Assembly: GCA_003218785.1 (NCBI GenBank)
Contig: QHOM01000007.1
Span: 1 to 17,477, forward strand
From: Verrucomicrobiota bacterium
Lineage (GTDB): Bacteria > Verrucomicrobiota > Verrucomicrobiia > Chthoniobacterales > UBA10450
DNA length: 17,477 nucleotides
Reading direction: 5' to 3'
Below the pieces are notes generated by a model, which was given only the letters and a program-made list of their open reading frames with translations, was not told the DNA's origin and made no database searches. Positions 1 through 5,391 of the stretch are shown piece by piece (within the stretch, counting starts at the first letter, position 1; each line of letters begins with the position of its first letter). Position numbers and translations under genes: made by a program.

Positions 1-26
1 AACGATTTACGTGTGGGCGTTGGAAG

Positions 27-113
27 CGCTTGAGCTTGTCGGCGGGCGTCGTAGCTTCAGAATTCTCTGCGCCGGCGTGGCAGAACTGGCAGACGCGCTG
101 GACTCAAAATCCA
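27..113 (+). repeat. Left copy of 87-bp direct repeat with 5' half of tRNA-Leu
   Basis: This stretch aligns without gaps to 3940-4026, with about eight mismatches, most of them in the first 24 bases. Positions 71-113 correspond to the acceptor 5' strand, D arm and anticodon arm of the intact tRNA-Leu(CAA) at 3984-4067. Similarity stops right after the anticodon-stem bases TCCA. The variable arm, T arm and 3' acceptor strand are missing, so this copy cannot make a tRNA. It is either an att-type junction of an integrated element or a remnant of a tandem tRNA duplication. Confidence 0.85.
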
Positions 114-261
114 TCGCTACACCAGGTAGCAATAGCACCATTGCCGTTTAATTGCCGTTTTACGGAATGGCGCGGCCCGCTTCTGTGGCTGCGTAGGCGT
201 TGCAAATGGGTATCCCGCTAGTCAACGTGTCGCCTGCTCTCATCGACGCCGTACAGCGCGC

Positions 262-420
262 TTACGGCGCTGCGGAGTACCAGACAGTGATGTAAACCGT
301 TGTCCCTTCATTGGCGTGCGTAACATGATGAATCTCGCTAACGCCTTCCGCGCTTAACCATTCGTTGATTCGTCTCTCTAAGGCTGATCTGTCGGAGCTA
401 TCAAATATCTCCATCTTCAT
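262..420 (-). CDS. Small hypothetical protein, Cse60-like pattern
   Basis: A 52-residue soluble protein read from ATG 420. GTG 468 or ATG 414 are alternative starts, and no clear Shine-Dalgarno site decides between them. The sequence has a short beta strand (MEIFDSSD), a helix with the pattern LERRINEWLSAEG, and a strand with TVYITVWY. This layout of a compact strand, a helix ending INxWL and two strands recalls the small Spore_Cse60/DUF2758 type of protein. That is pattern recall, not a search result, and the function is unknown. It is the only gene in the 1-4000 region on the minus strand, so it is not co-transcribed with the others. A short inverted repeat (AGCGC, GCGCT) overlaps its 3' end. 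Confidence 0.6.
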   Translation of the reverse strand: MKMEIFDSSDRSALERRINEWLSAEGVSEIHHVTHANEGTTVYITVWYSAAP

Positions 421-479
421 TTCGGAATGATTCTCGCGAGCGCCTGATACCGCAACCGCATTCTGCACGCTTTACGGCT

Positions 480-501
480 CACGGCGCTCTGTGATTAAAT
501 C
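480..501 (+). repeat. Dyad motif copy A before the 510 gene
   Basis: CACGG, CGCT, CTGTGATTAAATC. The outer CAC and GTG can pair. Related sequences lie at 857-878, 1333-1357 and, shortened, 1563-1577, each next to the start of a small gene. The motif ends 8 bases before the ATG at 510. Confidence 0.5.
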
Positions 502-509
502 AAGTACGG

Positions 510-875
510 ATGAAACGGACGCTGCTCGCCGCTGGAATTGCAGTGCTGGCGTCGATGCTCTTTGCACCACACCGGTATTATTGGGAAGCATTAGGCCAGA
601 TTTTTTATGTTCAGATAAGCGAGCAAGAGAAGGGCGGGCCTGTATTCGAGTATGATCCGTCCAATCGTACGTATCGGCGAATCCATGATAACGAGAGAAA
701 TTCGTATGTGCCGGATTGGTGCGAGCGATGGCGCTGGTTTCCGGTGTTCTGGATACAAAATGGAAACCCTGTTCTGTGGGGAAATTTTGTCGGGCAAACT
801 GCCTTTGTGGCTGTGCTCGCGGCTGTGCTGGCGAATCTACGCAAATCGCGACAGCGCACGCCGCTGCGTGATTGA
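510..875 (+). CDS. Hypothetical small membrane protein
   Basis: A 121-residue protein not recognised as any family. Residues 4-19 (LLAAGIAVLASMLFA) form a signal-like or transmembrane helix. The middle (about residues 20-90) is rich in aromatic residues and tryptophan (YYWEALG, CERWRWFPVFW) and probably lies outside the membrane. Residues about 95-110 (TAFVAVLAAVLANL) form a second hydrophobic helix, followed by a basic tail (RKSRQR) that suggests a cytoplasmic C-terminus. The ATG at 510 has no good Shine-Dalgarno site but follows a dyad motif by 8 bases. Its stop lies inside the next copy of that motif and is close to or overlapping the next gene's start, so the two are probably translationally coupled. 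Confidence 0.7.
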   Translation: MKRTLLAAGIAVLASMLFAPHRYYWEALGQIFYVQISEQEKGGPVFEYDPSNRTYRRIHDNERNSYVPDWCERWRWFPVFWIQNGNPVLWGNFVGQTAFVAVLAAVLANLRKSRQRTPLRD

Positions 876-878
876 ATC
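857..878 (+). repeat. Dyad motif copy B before the 887 gene
   Basis: CACGC, CGCT, GCGTGATTGAATC. CGCA and TGCG can form a small stem. The copy covers the last codons and TGA stop of the preceding gene and ends 8 bases before GTG 887, the same spacing as copy A to its ATG. Confidence 0.5.
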
Positions 879-886
879 CCGCCGCA

Positions 887-1309
887 GTGAAAGATTTCTT
901 AATACCGGCACTTACGTTTGTTCTCGGCGGACTCGGCGGATTATTCGGTGGACTCTGGCCGCATGTACAAAAACCACTCACCGAATACAGACAAACCTTG
1001 ACCGACATCTCTCAATTAATGCTCCGCAGCGTTGCGATAATCTACGGCGATGAGTACTCCGAGAGAGAAAGATTTTATGACGACATAAGAGAGTTACACG
1101 CCCGATTAATGTCGTCCGCAGATTCAATCCCACGGCCCGCGCGCCCCGTTCTTCAAGTGATCGGATTATTGCGACCACGCGACCAAATCGAAGAAGGCGC
1201 GAAAATGCTCATCGGGATTTCCAATCAAGTGATTGGGGTACACAGAGACGACTCACATTTAGTCGAATTGACTAAGAAACTCGGAGCGGCGTTAGACATC
1301 ACTGTTTAA
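887..1309 (+). CDS. Hypothetical membrane-anchored protein
   Basis: About 140 residues from GTG 887. TTG 872, overlapping the previous stop, would add five residues. I prefer GTG 887 because it sits at the same 8-base distance from the upstream dyad motif as the 510 gene. The N-terminus is a glycine-rich transmembrane helix (LIPALTFVLGGLGGLFGGLW). The rest is soluble and mostly helical, with charged and arginine-rich stretches (DEYSERERFYDDIRELHARL) and a C-terminal helix pattern. No catalytic motif is visible. The layout is that of a single-pass inner-membrane protein with a cytoplasmic or periplasmic helical domain. The family is not recognised. Confidence 0.7.
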   Translation: MKDFLIPALTFVLGGLGGLFGGLWPHVQKPLTEYRQTLTDISQLMLRSVAIIYGDEYSERERFYDDIRELHARLMSSADSIPRPARPVLQVIGLLRPRDQIEEGAKMLIGISNQVIGVHRDDSHLVELTKKLGAALDITV

Positions 1310-1332
1310 GGCAGTACCGATCGACGTTGCCT

Positions 1333-1357
1333 CACAGAGTCGCTTTGTGATTGAATG
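1333..1357 (+). repeat. Dyad motif copy C before the 1355 gene
   Basis: TCACAGAG and CTTTGTGA form a stem-loop with one mismatch and a short TCG loop. The right arm runs into TGATTGAATG, matching copies A and B. ACGTTGC(C/T)TCA just upstream is shared with the region before the 1581 gene. A shortened fourth copy is CACGCC then GATTGACTC at 1563-1577. Confidence 0.5.
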
Positions 1358-1513
1358 CCGCCAATGTGGATGCGTTGGATAGTGTGGGTTGTTTTTGGAT
1401 TGTACGTCTTTACCGGAAGCACTAGGTTCGATAGGCGATACTGGGAACTCTACCGGATTGTGCTGATAGTCGGTTGGCTTTTCCTAGGCTATTGGTTCGC
1501 GACTGCAAAGTAA
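1355..1513 (+). CDS. Very small hypothetical membrane protein
   Basis: A 52-residue reading frame beginning with three closely spaced in-frame ATGs (1355, 1364, 1370). It contains two hydrophobic helices: MRWIVWVVFGLYVFTG, and then RIVLIVGWLFLGYWFATAK after the charged linker STRFDRRYWELY. Two helices joined by a basic loop suggest a hairpin with the loop in the cytoplasm. It lies on the same strand and in the same run of small genes as its neighbours and follows dyad motif C. It is short enough to be a chance frame, but its hydrophobic organisation and its position between motif copies support a real gene. Confidence 0.5.
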   Translation: MPPMWMRWIVWVVFGLYVFTGSTRFDRRYWELYRIVLIVGWLFLGYWFATAK

Positions 1514-1580
1514 GTATCACCGACTCGATATGATTGGCGATGTCACCAACGTTGCTTCAACTCACGCCGATTGACTCTTT

Positions 1581-2093
1581 ATGGAGAATCTACTTTTCAC
1601 GGTAATGGGTGTCCTCCTTGGCTGGATTCCTTCAGCATACTTTTGGGTGCGGGATAAATTTACCAGCACTGGAGCGCCAGGGATAACGTTCGTCGTACGC
1701 CCGCATGTAAGGCCAGCCGATGCGAAGTTTCAGTGCAAAATTCTTGTGGACATCACGAACCGGCGCAGCGGGCCGGTACGCATCGCTGCCGCATACTTTG
1801 TCTTTAACAAAGGTGCTCCGTTAAGACCAGACCCGAAATGGTCGGGTGAATATAGGACAGAGCGTTTTCTGTTACCATTCTTCTCTCTGAAAACAGGAAC
1901 GCACGAATTGCCGGATGTTTACCTTCGACCGGGCGAAACGACGAACATCTGGATTGCCGTTGATCCTGAGCACGCAAACAAAGACATTGAGCAGGCTAGG
2001 GAAGGTAAGAACATCGGACGGCTATATTTTCAAATGACCCGATGGACTGGCTCGGGTAGCTCGAAAACAAGATGGGTTTACAGGAAACTCTGA
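1581..2093 (+). CDS. Hypothetical membrane-anchored beta-rich protein
   Basis: 170 residues from ATG 1581. The first 22 residues (MENLLFTVMGVLLGWIPSAYFW) form an N-terminal membrane anchor, followed by the basic stretch VRDKF. The remainder reads as a beta sandwich: FVVRPHVRPADAKFQCKILVDITNRRSGPVRI, then DVYLRPGETTNIWIAVDPEHANK, and a C-terminal WTGSGSSKTRWVYRKL. The pattern resembles Ig-like or PapD-type folds in membrane-tethered proteins of unknown function. No active site is evident. It is the fourth gene of the same-strand run and is preceded by a shortened dyad motif 3 bases before the ATG. Confidence 0.7.
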   Translation: MENLLFTVMGVLLGWIPSAYFWVRDKFTSTGAPGITFVVRPHVRPADAKFQCKILVDITNRRSGPVRIAAAYFVFNKGAPLRPDPKWSGEYRTERFLLPFFSLKTGTHELPDVYLRPGETTNIWIAVDPEHANKDIEQAREGKNIGRLYFQMTRWTGSGSSKTRWVYRKL

Positions 2094-2449
2094 CCTTCTG
2101 CAGTCAGCTTTTCATCCGCACGCACAACGAAGCAGCTTCCCGCCGCCGTCGCGACGTGGATCAGCATTGTTCGCTCAATAAGTGGATACAAACCGCTCTT
2201 TCCAATTCCAGAAACGCAGTCAGTATTTCCTCGGCGTGTACAACGAACCGCTGTCCATCGTCGCGATGTGCGTCAACAATCCAGATCGTTCGCCCCTCGC
2301 GATCCACGGCTGAAAGACAACCCCAACTCCAACCGGCTTTGCTGAGATTGTCAACGCCATGCCATCCATATCAAGTTGCCACAGATCGGACTTGCAGAAC
2401 AATGTCTTTTGTCGGCATCATTGCATCGGTGTTCCCACACCAAGAACAC
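2094..2449. other. 356-base gap with decayed short reading frame
   Basis: There is no intact gene with convincing coding features here. The gap contains the degenerate plus-strand reading frame described at 2182-2373. The frame of the downstream membrane protein stays open back through this gap to 2072, but its residues there are low-quality (serine-, threonine- and arginine-rich with no structure), so that part is judged non-coding. Confidence 0.55.
2182..2373 (+). pseudogene. Fragment of a widespread short hypothetical reading frame
   Basis: In the frame of 2182 one reads QYFLGVYNEPLSIVAM, then CVNNPDRSPLAIHG and a TGA at 2311-2313. The same frame continues with KTTPTPTGFAEIVN. I recall this paired pattern (AMxVxNPDRSPxxI followed by PTPTGFAEIV) as a recurrent short hypothetical protein in many environmental bacterial genomes, where the two halves are joined without a stop. 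Here the internal TGA and the lack of a good start suggest a decayed copy. Whether the family is truly translated anywhere or is a DNA/RNA repeat is uncertain. The recall is from memory only. Confidence 0.4.
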
Positions 2450-2908
2450 ATGAACAAGAGACGGAAAATTCTCACGGTGCTGGCGCTGGCGATCTTTGGG
2501 GTGATCATCTTTTTTCATTATTACTCGCTCGGCTACGACGGCGGACACAGATCGATTCAATACATGACTGCCGCCGAGAAGGCAGCGGGAATACAACATG
2601 GTTGGAAGATAGTCGCGGCCCCAACGCCTGCGCCTACACCACCGCCGAAGGCGAATGTGTTCGATCAATTTGACCGGAAACCGCCGAGTGCGGCCTCGCC
2701 GCGTATCGCATGGTTGGATGACATCATCGAGCCGGGCTTCGAAAAGGTGGTCGTAGAACATCCGGGCGTTGGTCTTTTCTGGAGTGACCGCTATCCAGGA
2801 ATTACCGATGTCAGGATGCCGCTGTTCGTACTGGCCGTATTCTATACTGGGCTTTTCTTTATCTTGGGCGGCCCAACTGCGACCAAGAACCTCCCGCCTA
2901 ATCCATAA
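2450..2908 (+). CDS. Hypothetical membrane protein with two helices
   Basis: 152 residues from ATG 2450. ATG 2402 would add 16 residues but hides the clean positive-inside start MNKRRK. The first helix is ILTVLALAIFGVIIFFHYY (residues about 6-24). It is followed by a soluble segment with a proline-alanine linker (APTPAPTPPPKANVFDQF), a domain with a IIEPGFEKVVVEHPGVGLFW stretch, and a second helix near the C-terminus (LFVLAVFYTGLFFILGG). The family is not recognised. The proline-rich stretch before the central domain looks like a periplasmic spacer, which would leave both termini in the cytoplasm. It lies in the same-strand run of small genes inside the tRNA-flanked region. Confidence 0.65.
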   Translation: MNKRRKILTVLALAIFGVIIFFHYYSLGYDGGHRSIQYMTAAEKAAGIQHGWKIVAAPTPAPTPPPKANVFDQFDRKPPSAASPRIAWLDDIIEPGFEKVVVEHPGVGLFWSDRYPGITDVRMPLFVLAVFYTGLFFILGGPTATKNLPPNP

Positions 2909-3020
2909 TTGAAGCCGCGCACAGAAAAACGGATGAGGAAGCGCAAGTTCACGAGAGATGACAATTAAGCGATTAGCTAGCTCTCAGTAGCGGTAGCTCA
3001 TCTTTTTCTCGTTAGCTGAT

Positions 3021-3602
3021 ATGACTTCATCGGAATTGACCGAAATCGAGCGCGTCCTTAGGAACTATCAAGAATGGATATTCGAGGATTACGAGAAGGC
3101 CAAAGATAAGCACTCGTCCGCTTATTTGAAGCTTGCGGGCTATTTGCGGATTTTGCTGGTTGATCCTAAGCTGCCGGTTCTCCTGCGATGCGCAAAGGAG
3201 AGAGGCAAGACACTTTATGCTTACGTCCCGGATTTCGATCTGCGACAACTTGAGGGCAAAGCTATTTGCGGCTGGTCGGGCTTCGTGATTAGTTGGACCC
3301 CTGAAAAGGATGCTAAGAGAGTAACAATCGAGGAATTCTTGGATCGAGCGATATGTCTTTACTCCGATGAAAAAGGTTTGGCTCGCACCTACACAGCAAA
3401 GCAACTCATCAAAGGTACTGCCAATTGGGAAGGAGTTGCCCACTTGGATCTGAAAAGGCGAAAAGCTTTCGAACCGATGAAACTCATGAGTATTGTCGAT
3501 GACCGAGGTCGCTCCAACAGCCAGGAGATCAAGCACGCTCTAAGAGCAATCGCAGCCTGGACACATAATGCTATAGGATACGTGTTGGATGACGCCAGCT
3601 AA
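3021..3602 (+). CDS. Hypothetical soluble protein
   Basis: 193 residues from ATG 3021, with no signal peptide or membrane segment. The N-terminus is a charged amphipathic helix (ELTEIERVLRNYQEWIFEDY) followed by KAKDKHSSAYLKLAGYLRILLVDPKLPVLLRCAKERG. The middle carries a probable beta region (LYAYVPDFDLRQLEG, AICGWSGFVISWTPE). The C-terminus is helical (SNSQEIKHALRAIAAWTHNAIGYVLDD), a pattern often seen in helper or accessory proteins of mobile regions. I do not recognise a family. It is the last gene before the intact tRNA-Leu and is the only cargo gene with a clearly cytoplasmic, enzyme-sized composition. Confidence 0.75.
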   Translation: MTSSELTEIERVLRNYQEWIFEDYEKAKDKHSSAYLKLAGYLRILLVDPKLPVLLRCAKERGKTLYAYVPDFDLRQLEGKAICGWSGFVISWTPEKDAKRVTIEEFLDRAICLYSDEKGLARTYTAKQLIKGTANWEGVAHLDLKRRKAFEPMKLMSIVDDRGRSNSQEIKHALRAIAAWTHNAIGYVLDDAS

Positions 3603-3657
3603 AAGCGCTGCCGCCTCTTTTCAGCGACTAGTCTAAAATATTGGCAGCTTGACGGCG

Positions 3658-3693
3658 AGCCGCCGAATGCTCTATTCGCAGTTTTAGGCGGCT
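3658..3693 (+). terminator. Possible terminator hairpin after the 3021 gene
   Basis: Seven-base GC-rich arms (AGCCGCC, GGCGGCT) enclose a loop that can itself pair through GAAT and ATTC. Only TTT then CC follows, so the U-tract is weak. It lies 56 bases after the stop of the 3021 gene. Confidence 0.3.
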
Positions 3694-3832
3694 TTCCGGT
3701 CGCGCGCTGGCCTATCCCTGTGTGCCCTCAGTCGCGATCCCGCACAGGCAATCCGCGAGTCAGACTGCCAACATCACGCCCGAGCGCCGCCGCGATCAAG
3801 ATCGCCGGCCCGCCTATGCGATTAGCACCAAA

Positions 3833-3867
3833 TTGGACGTTGAGAGTTGAGCGTTTGGCGTTTGCTG
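3833..3867. repeat. Degenerate heptamer array, five units
   Basis: Consecutive 7-mers TTGGACG, TTGAGAG, TTGAGCG, TTTGGCG, TTTGCTG. Related heptamers occur at 4081-4108 and, in reverse orientation, at 17355-17389. Confidence 0.6.
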
Positions 3868-3939
3868 GAGGAGAGACCTCCACCCTCAAAAGCAACAGCC
3901 ACGTTACTTTTGCCACGCAACCGTTTTGTCCGCACCGCA

Positions 3940-4026
3940 CGCTTGAACTTCGGCGCCGGCGTCGTAGCTTCAGAATTCCCTGCGCCGGCGTGGCGGAACT
4001 GGCAGACGCGCTGGACTCAAAATCCA
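3940..4026 (+). repeat. Right copy of 87-bp direct repeat
   Basis: Gapless partner of 27-113. It comprises 44 bases of leader sequence and the first 43 bases of the intact tRNA-Leu gene, ending inside the anticodon stem. The mismatches show that the duplication is not recent. Confidence 0.85.
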
Positions 4027-4067
4027 GTGATCGCAAGATCGTGTGGGTTCGAGCCCCTCCGCCGGCA
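3984..4067 (+). tRNA. tRNA-Leu (anticodon CAA)
   Basis: The 84-base sequence folds as a class II tRNA. The acceptor stem is GCCGGCG with CGCCGGC and discriminator A at 4067. The D arm is followed by an anticodon stem CTGGA/TCCAG with loop CTCAAAA, placing the anticodon CAA at 4018-4020. The long variable arm GATC-GCAA-GATC is typical of leucine tRNAs, and the T loop is TTCGAGC. The T stem GTGGG/CCCTC has one T-T mismatch. The CCA end is not encoded. The CAA anticodon reads UUG codons. This is the intact copy; the 5' half is repeated at 71-113. Confidence 0.93.
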
Positions 4068-4080
4068 CAATTCGTGGGCG

Positions 4081-4108
4081 TTGGATGTTGAACGCCGCGC
4101 GTTCGATG
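4081..4108. repeat. Degenerate heptamer array, four units
   Basis: Units TTGGATG, TTGAACG, CCGCGCG, TTCGATG follow the tRNA by 14 bases. The first and last match the unit type seen at 3833-3867 and, reverse-complemented, at 17355-17389. Confidence 0.5.
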
Positions 4109-4154
4109 CCTGGCAGCGCGTCTTTGTTTGCGTGCTCGCGACAAACAGCGAGAG

Positions 4155-4176
4155 ATGCCTCGACTTCGCTCGGCAT
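4155..4176. repeat. Near-palindromic repeat core
   Basis: ATGCC-TCGACTTCGC-TCGGCAT can fold on itself through ATGCC/GGCAT. I recall closely similar sequences as frequent intergenic repeats in Bacteroidetes and PVC genomes. That is memory, and no second copy exists in this window. Confidence 0.4.
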
Positions 4177-4272
4177 GACGACCTCGTTAGATCGTGTCGG
4201 CACGAGCCCCCACCGGCAGTCTTCACTCCAGGTTGCATCCGGTCTGCGGGCAAATTTGATTGCGCAGATGCG

Positions 4273-4341
4273 GGTGGTGTCCTAATTGCGGCCTTGCTTT
4301 ATATCGCTCTGACTTATTGGTGGCCAAATTAGGACACTACC
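4273..4341. repeat. 69-base element with 20-21-base inverted ends (MITE-like)
   Basis: The left end GGTGGTGTCCTAATT + GCGGCC mirrors the right end GGCC + AAATTAGGACACTACC, with one mismatch in the outer 15 bases and about 28 bases between the arms. The ends look like terminal inverted repeats of a very small non-autonomous element. No target-site duplication is obvious and no transposase is present, so a stable RNA hairpin is the alternative. Confidence 0.5.
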
Positions 4342-4344
4342 AAC

Positions 4345-4368
4345 AATAGTAACAGTGCTGTTACTATT
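4345..4368. promoter_or_regulatory. Palindrome 51 bases before the 4419 gene, possible operator
   Basis: Arms AATAGTAACAG and CTGTTACTATT are perfect reverse complements separated by TG. AT-rich symmetry this precise upstream of a gene suits a dimeric regulator. The cognate protein is unknown and no regulator gene adjoins. A hairpin within the adjacent mobile-like element is the alternative. Confidence 0.4.
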
Positions 4369-4402
4369 CAGATGCGCTAAAAGTTGCATTTCTGCGCATC
4401 TG
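4369..4402. repeat. Inverted repeat in the leader of the 4419 gene
   Basis: CAGATGCGC (4369-4377) and GCGCATCTG (4394-4402) are perfect 9-base arms around a 16-base AT-rich loop. The element ends 16 bases before the GTG start, so the transcript leader could fold near the start codon. Confidence 0.5.
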
Positions 4403-4418
4403 CGCGTAGCATTGATGA

Positions 4419-4865
4419 GTGTTCATCAAATCATTTCGGATCGGATTCATTGGATTGATTCTTCTTGCTACGAGTGCATGGGCCGCGACATCAGCTATTG
4501 AGGGGGTCGTTACGGACGTAAAAGGGAAACCGATAAAAGGTGCAGATATTCGGATTGAAACGACAAATAACGGAAAGTTGCTCAAAACCGTTAAGACGGA
4601 TGCGAACGGCCATTATATTTCAGACGCGCTTCCAGCAGGGGTTTACCGGGTCACTCTGGTTGTGAATGGCGCCGTCAAAGCTTCGATCAACAATACGAAG
4701 ACGAAACTGGGTCAGCCGACGCAGCTGAATTTTGACTTGAAATCAGTATCGGCAACGCAGGCAGCTGGGTCCGCAAAGAAAGCAAAACACTGGGTCTGGG
4801 TACCGCCAAAGACCGGAACTCTGCAACAGCAAATTCACGATACGCGCTCTACGAAAGGGCCGTGA
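4419..4865 (+). CDS. Secreted carboxypeptidase-regulatory-like protein
   Basis: 148 residues from GTG 4419. An overlapping ATG at 4415 is out of frame. Residues 1-22 are a signal peptide (basic start FIKSFR, core IGFIGLILLATSAW, AxA cleavage near AWA). Residues about 26-95 form a single carboxypeptidase-regulatory-like or SdrD-B-like beta domain: IEGVVTDVKGKPIKGADI, the hallmark TDANGHY, and LPAGVYRVTLVVNG. A short lysine-rich linker leads to KHWVWVPPKTG, which the downstream paralog echoes as RHYVWVGGETG. Such domains are structural and often bind or stabilise partners at the cell surface; no enzymatic residues are seen. It is followed after 4 bases by a paralog, so the pair is probably one operon. 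It is preceded by stacked palindromes. Confidence 0.8.
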   Translation: MFIKSFRIGFIGLILLATSAWAATSAIEGVVTDVKGKPIKGADIRIETTNNGKLLKTVKTDANGHYISDALPAGVYRVTLVVNGAVKASINNTKTKLGQPTQLNFDLKSVSATQAAGSAKKAKHWVWVPPKTGTLQQQIHDTRSTKGP

Positions 4866-4869
4866 GCCC

Positions 4870-5391
4870 TTGCGGCTAACTGCTCTGACACCCGCTAGTG
4901 GCCCGTCGCAAGGCTGCGTCGCGCCATTTTCGAGATTGGAGCAATGTCCGCTCTTGTCTTGGCGGATCCTTATTGCCAGTCCTCTTCTCACAAGCGCGTT
5001 CGCTGTTTCCGCAACAGTTTCTGCGCAGACGTCCTCCGTTCAGGGAGATGTAGTAGGCACGGATGGCCGACGTCTCAAAGATGCCGAAATCCGGTTCGAA
5101 CAAAAAGCCGGACAAATTCCGCCGATTATGAGCCGCACGGATGTCAAAGGCCACTACACAGCCGTTTTACCGACGGGTGTCTATAAACTGAGTGTTACGC
5201 AACGCGGCGCAGCAAAAGCTGCCGTGACGGTAAAAGCCACTGGAGCGAATTCACTGATCGACTTCGACCTGCGCCCATCGGCAGAAAAAAAGATAAGACA
5301 TTATGTTTGGGTCGGCGGAGAAACGGGGAGCCATCTTCCGGGCCGATGGATCGAAGCAGGAGTCAAGGCGGCGGGATCGCCGAATCCTTGA
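4870..5391 (+). CDS. Second secreted carboxypeptidase-regulatory-like protein
   Basis: A paralog of the gene before it. The frame opens at TTG 4870, with GAAAGGG-type purines nearby. TTG 4954 gives a 145-residue product with a clean signal peptide (SWRILIASPLLTSAFAV, cleavage near VSAQ) and a length like that of the paralog, so 4954 may be the true start; TTG 4936 is a third option. The mature part has SVQGDVVGTDGRRLKDAEIRF, then TDVKGHYTAVLPTGVYKLSV, and a C-terminus with RHYVWVGGETGSHLPGRWIE. Its last 141 bases are overlapped on the opposite strand by the re-framed tail of the membrane-protein gene, an overlap I consider non-functional. No enzymatic role is apparent. Confidence 0.75.
   Translation: MRLTALTPASGPSQGCVAPFSRLEQCPLLSWRILIASPLLTSAFAVSATVSAQTSSVQGDVVGTDGRRLKDAEIRFEQKAGQIPPIMSRTDVKGHYTAVLPTGVYKLSVTQRGAAKAAVTVKATGANSLIDFDLRPSAEKKIRHYVWVGGETGSHLPGRWIEAGVKAAGSPNP

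Larger units (their letters stand above)
3603..3983. other. 381-base non-coding stretch before the tRNA
   Basis: No credible gene is seen. The stretch contains an imperfect hairpin at 3658-3693 (arms AGCCGCC and GGCGGCT, with an inner GAAT/ATTC pair, followed by TTTCC) that could end transcription of the 3021 gene. It also holds five heptamers at 3833-3867 and the leader part of the direct repeat from 3940. Longer reading frames here run straight through the tRNA gene and are not genes. Confidence 0.6.
4068..4418. other. 351-base repeat- and palindrome-rich intergenic region
   Basis: No gene is seen. From left to right it holds a heptamer array (4081-4108), a near-palindromic dispersed-repeat-like core (4155-4176), a 69-base element with inverted ends (4273-4341), an 11+11 palindrome (4345-4368) and another inverted repeat (4369-4402) immediately before the 4419 gene. 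The region marks a repeat-accumulating site next to the tRNA. Confidence 0.7.

Noticed and set aside
30..221. Plus-strand 63-residue reading frame over the left repeat
   Set aside because: It reads straight through the partial tRNA and has no protein character.
472..1008. Minus-strand 178-residue reading frame
   Set aside because: It is antisense to two better plus-strand membrane-protein genes, is rich in serine, arginine and proline, and has no domain or membrane pattern.
2072..2449. N-terminal extension of the 2450 membrane protein
   Set aside because: The frame is open by chance over decayed sequence. The clean MNKRRK-plus-helix start is at 2450.
114..3983. Integron cassette array
   Set aside because: The one-gene-per-motif layout suggested it, but no RYYYAAC...GTTRRRY attC pairs were found at the gene junctions and no IntI is present. 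The dyad motif is reported on its own instead.
3720..4332. Overlapping reading frames on both strands through the tRNA
   Set aside because: They cross the tRNA-Leu gene and repeat arrays. Their apparent peptides come from the heptamers and the tRNA.
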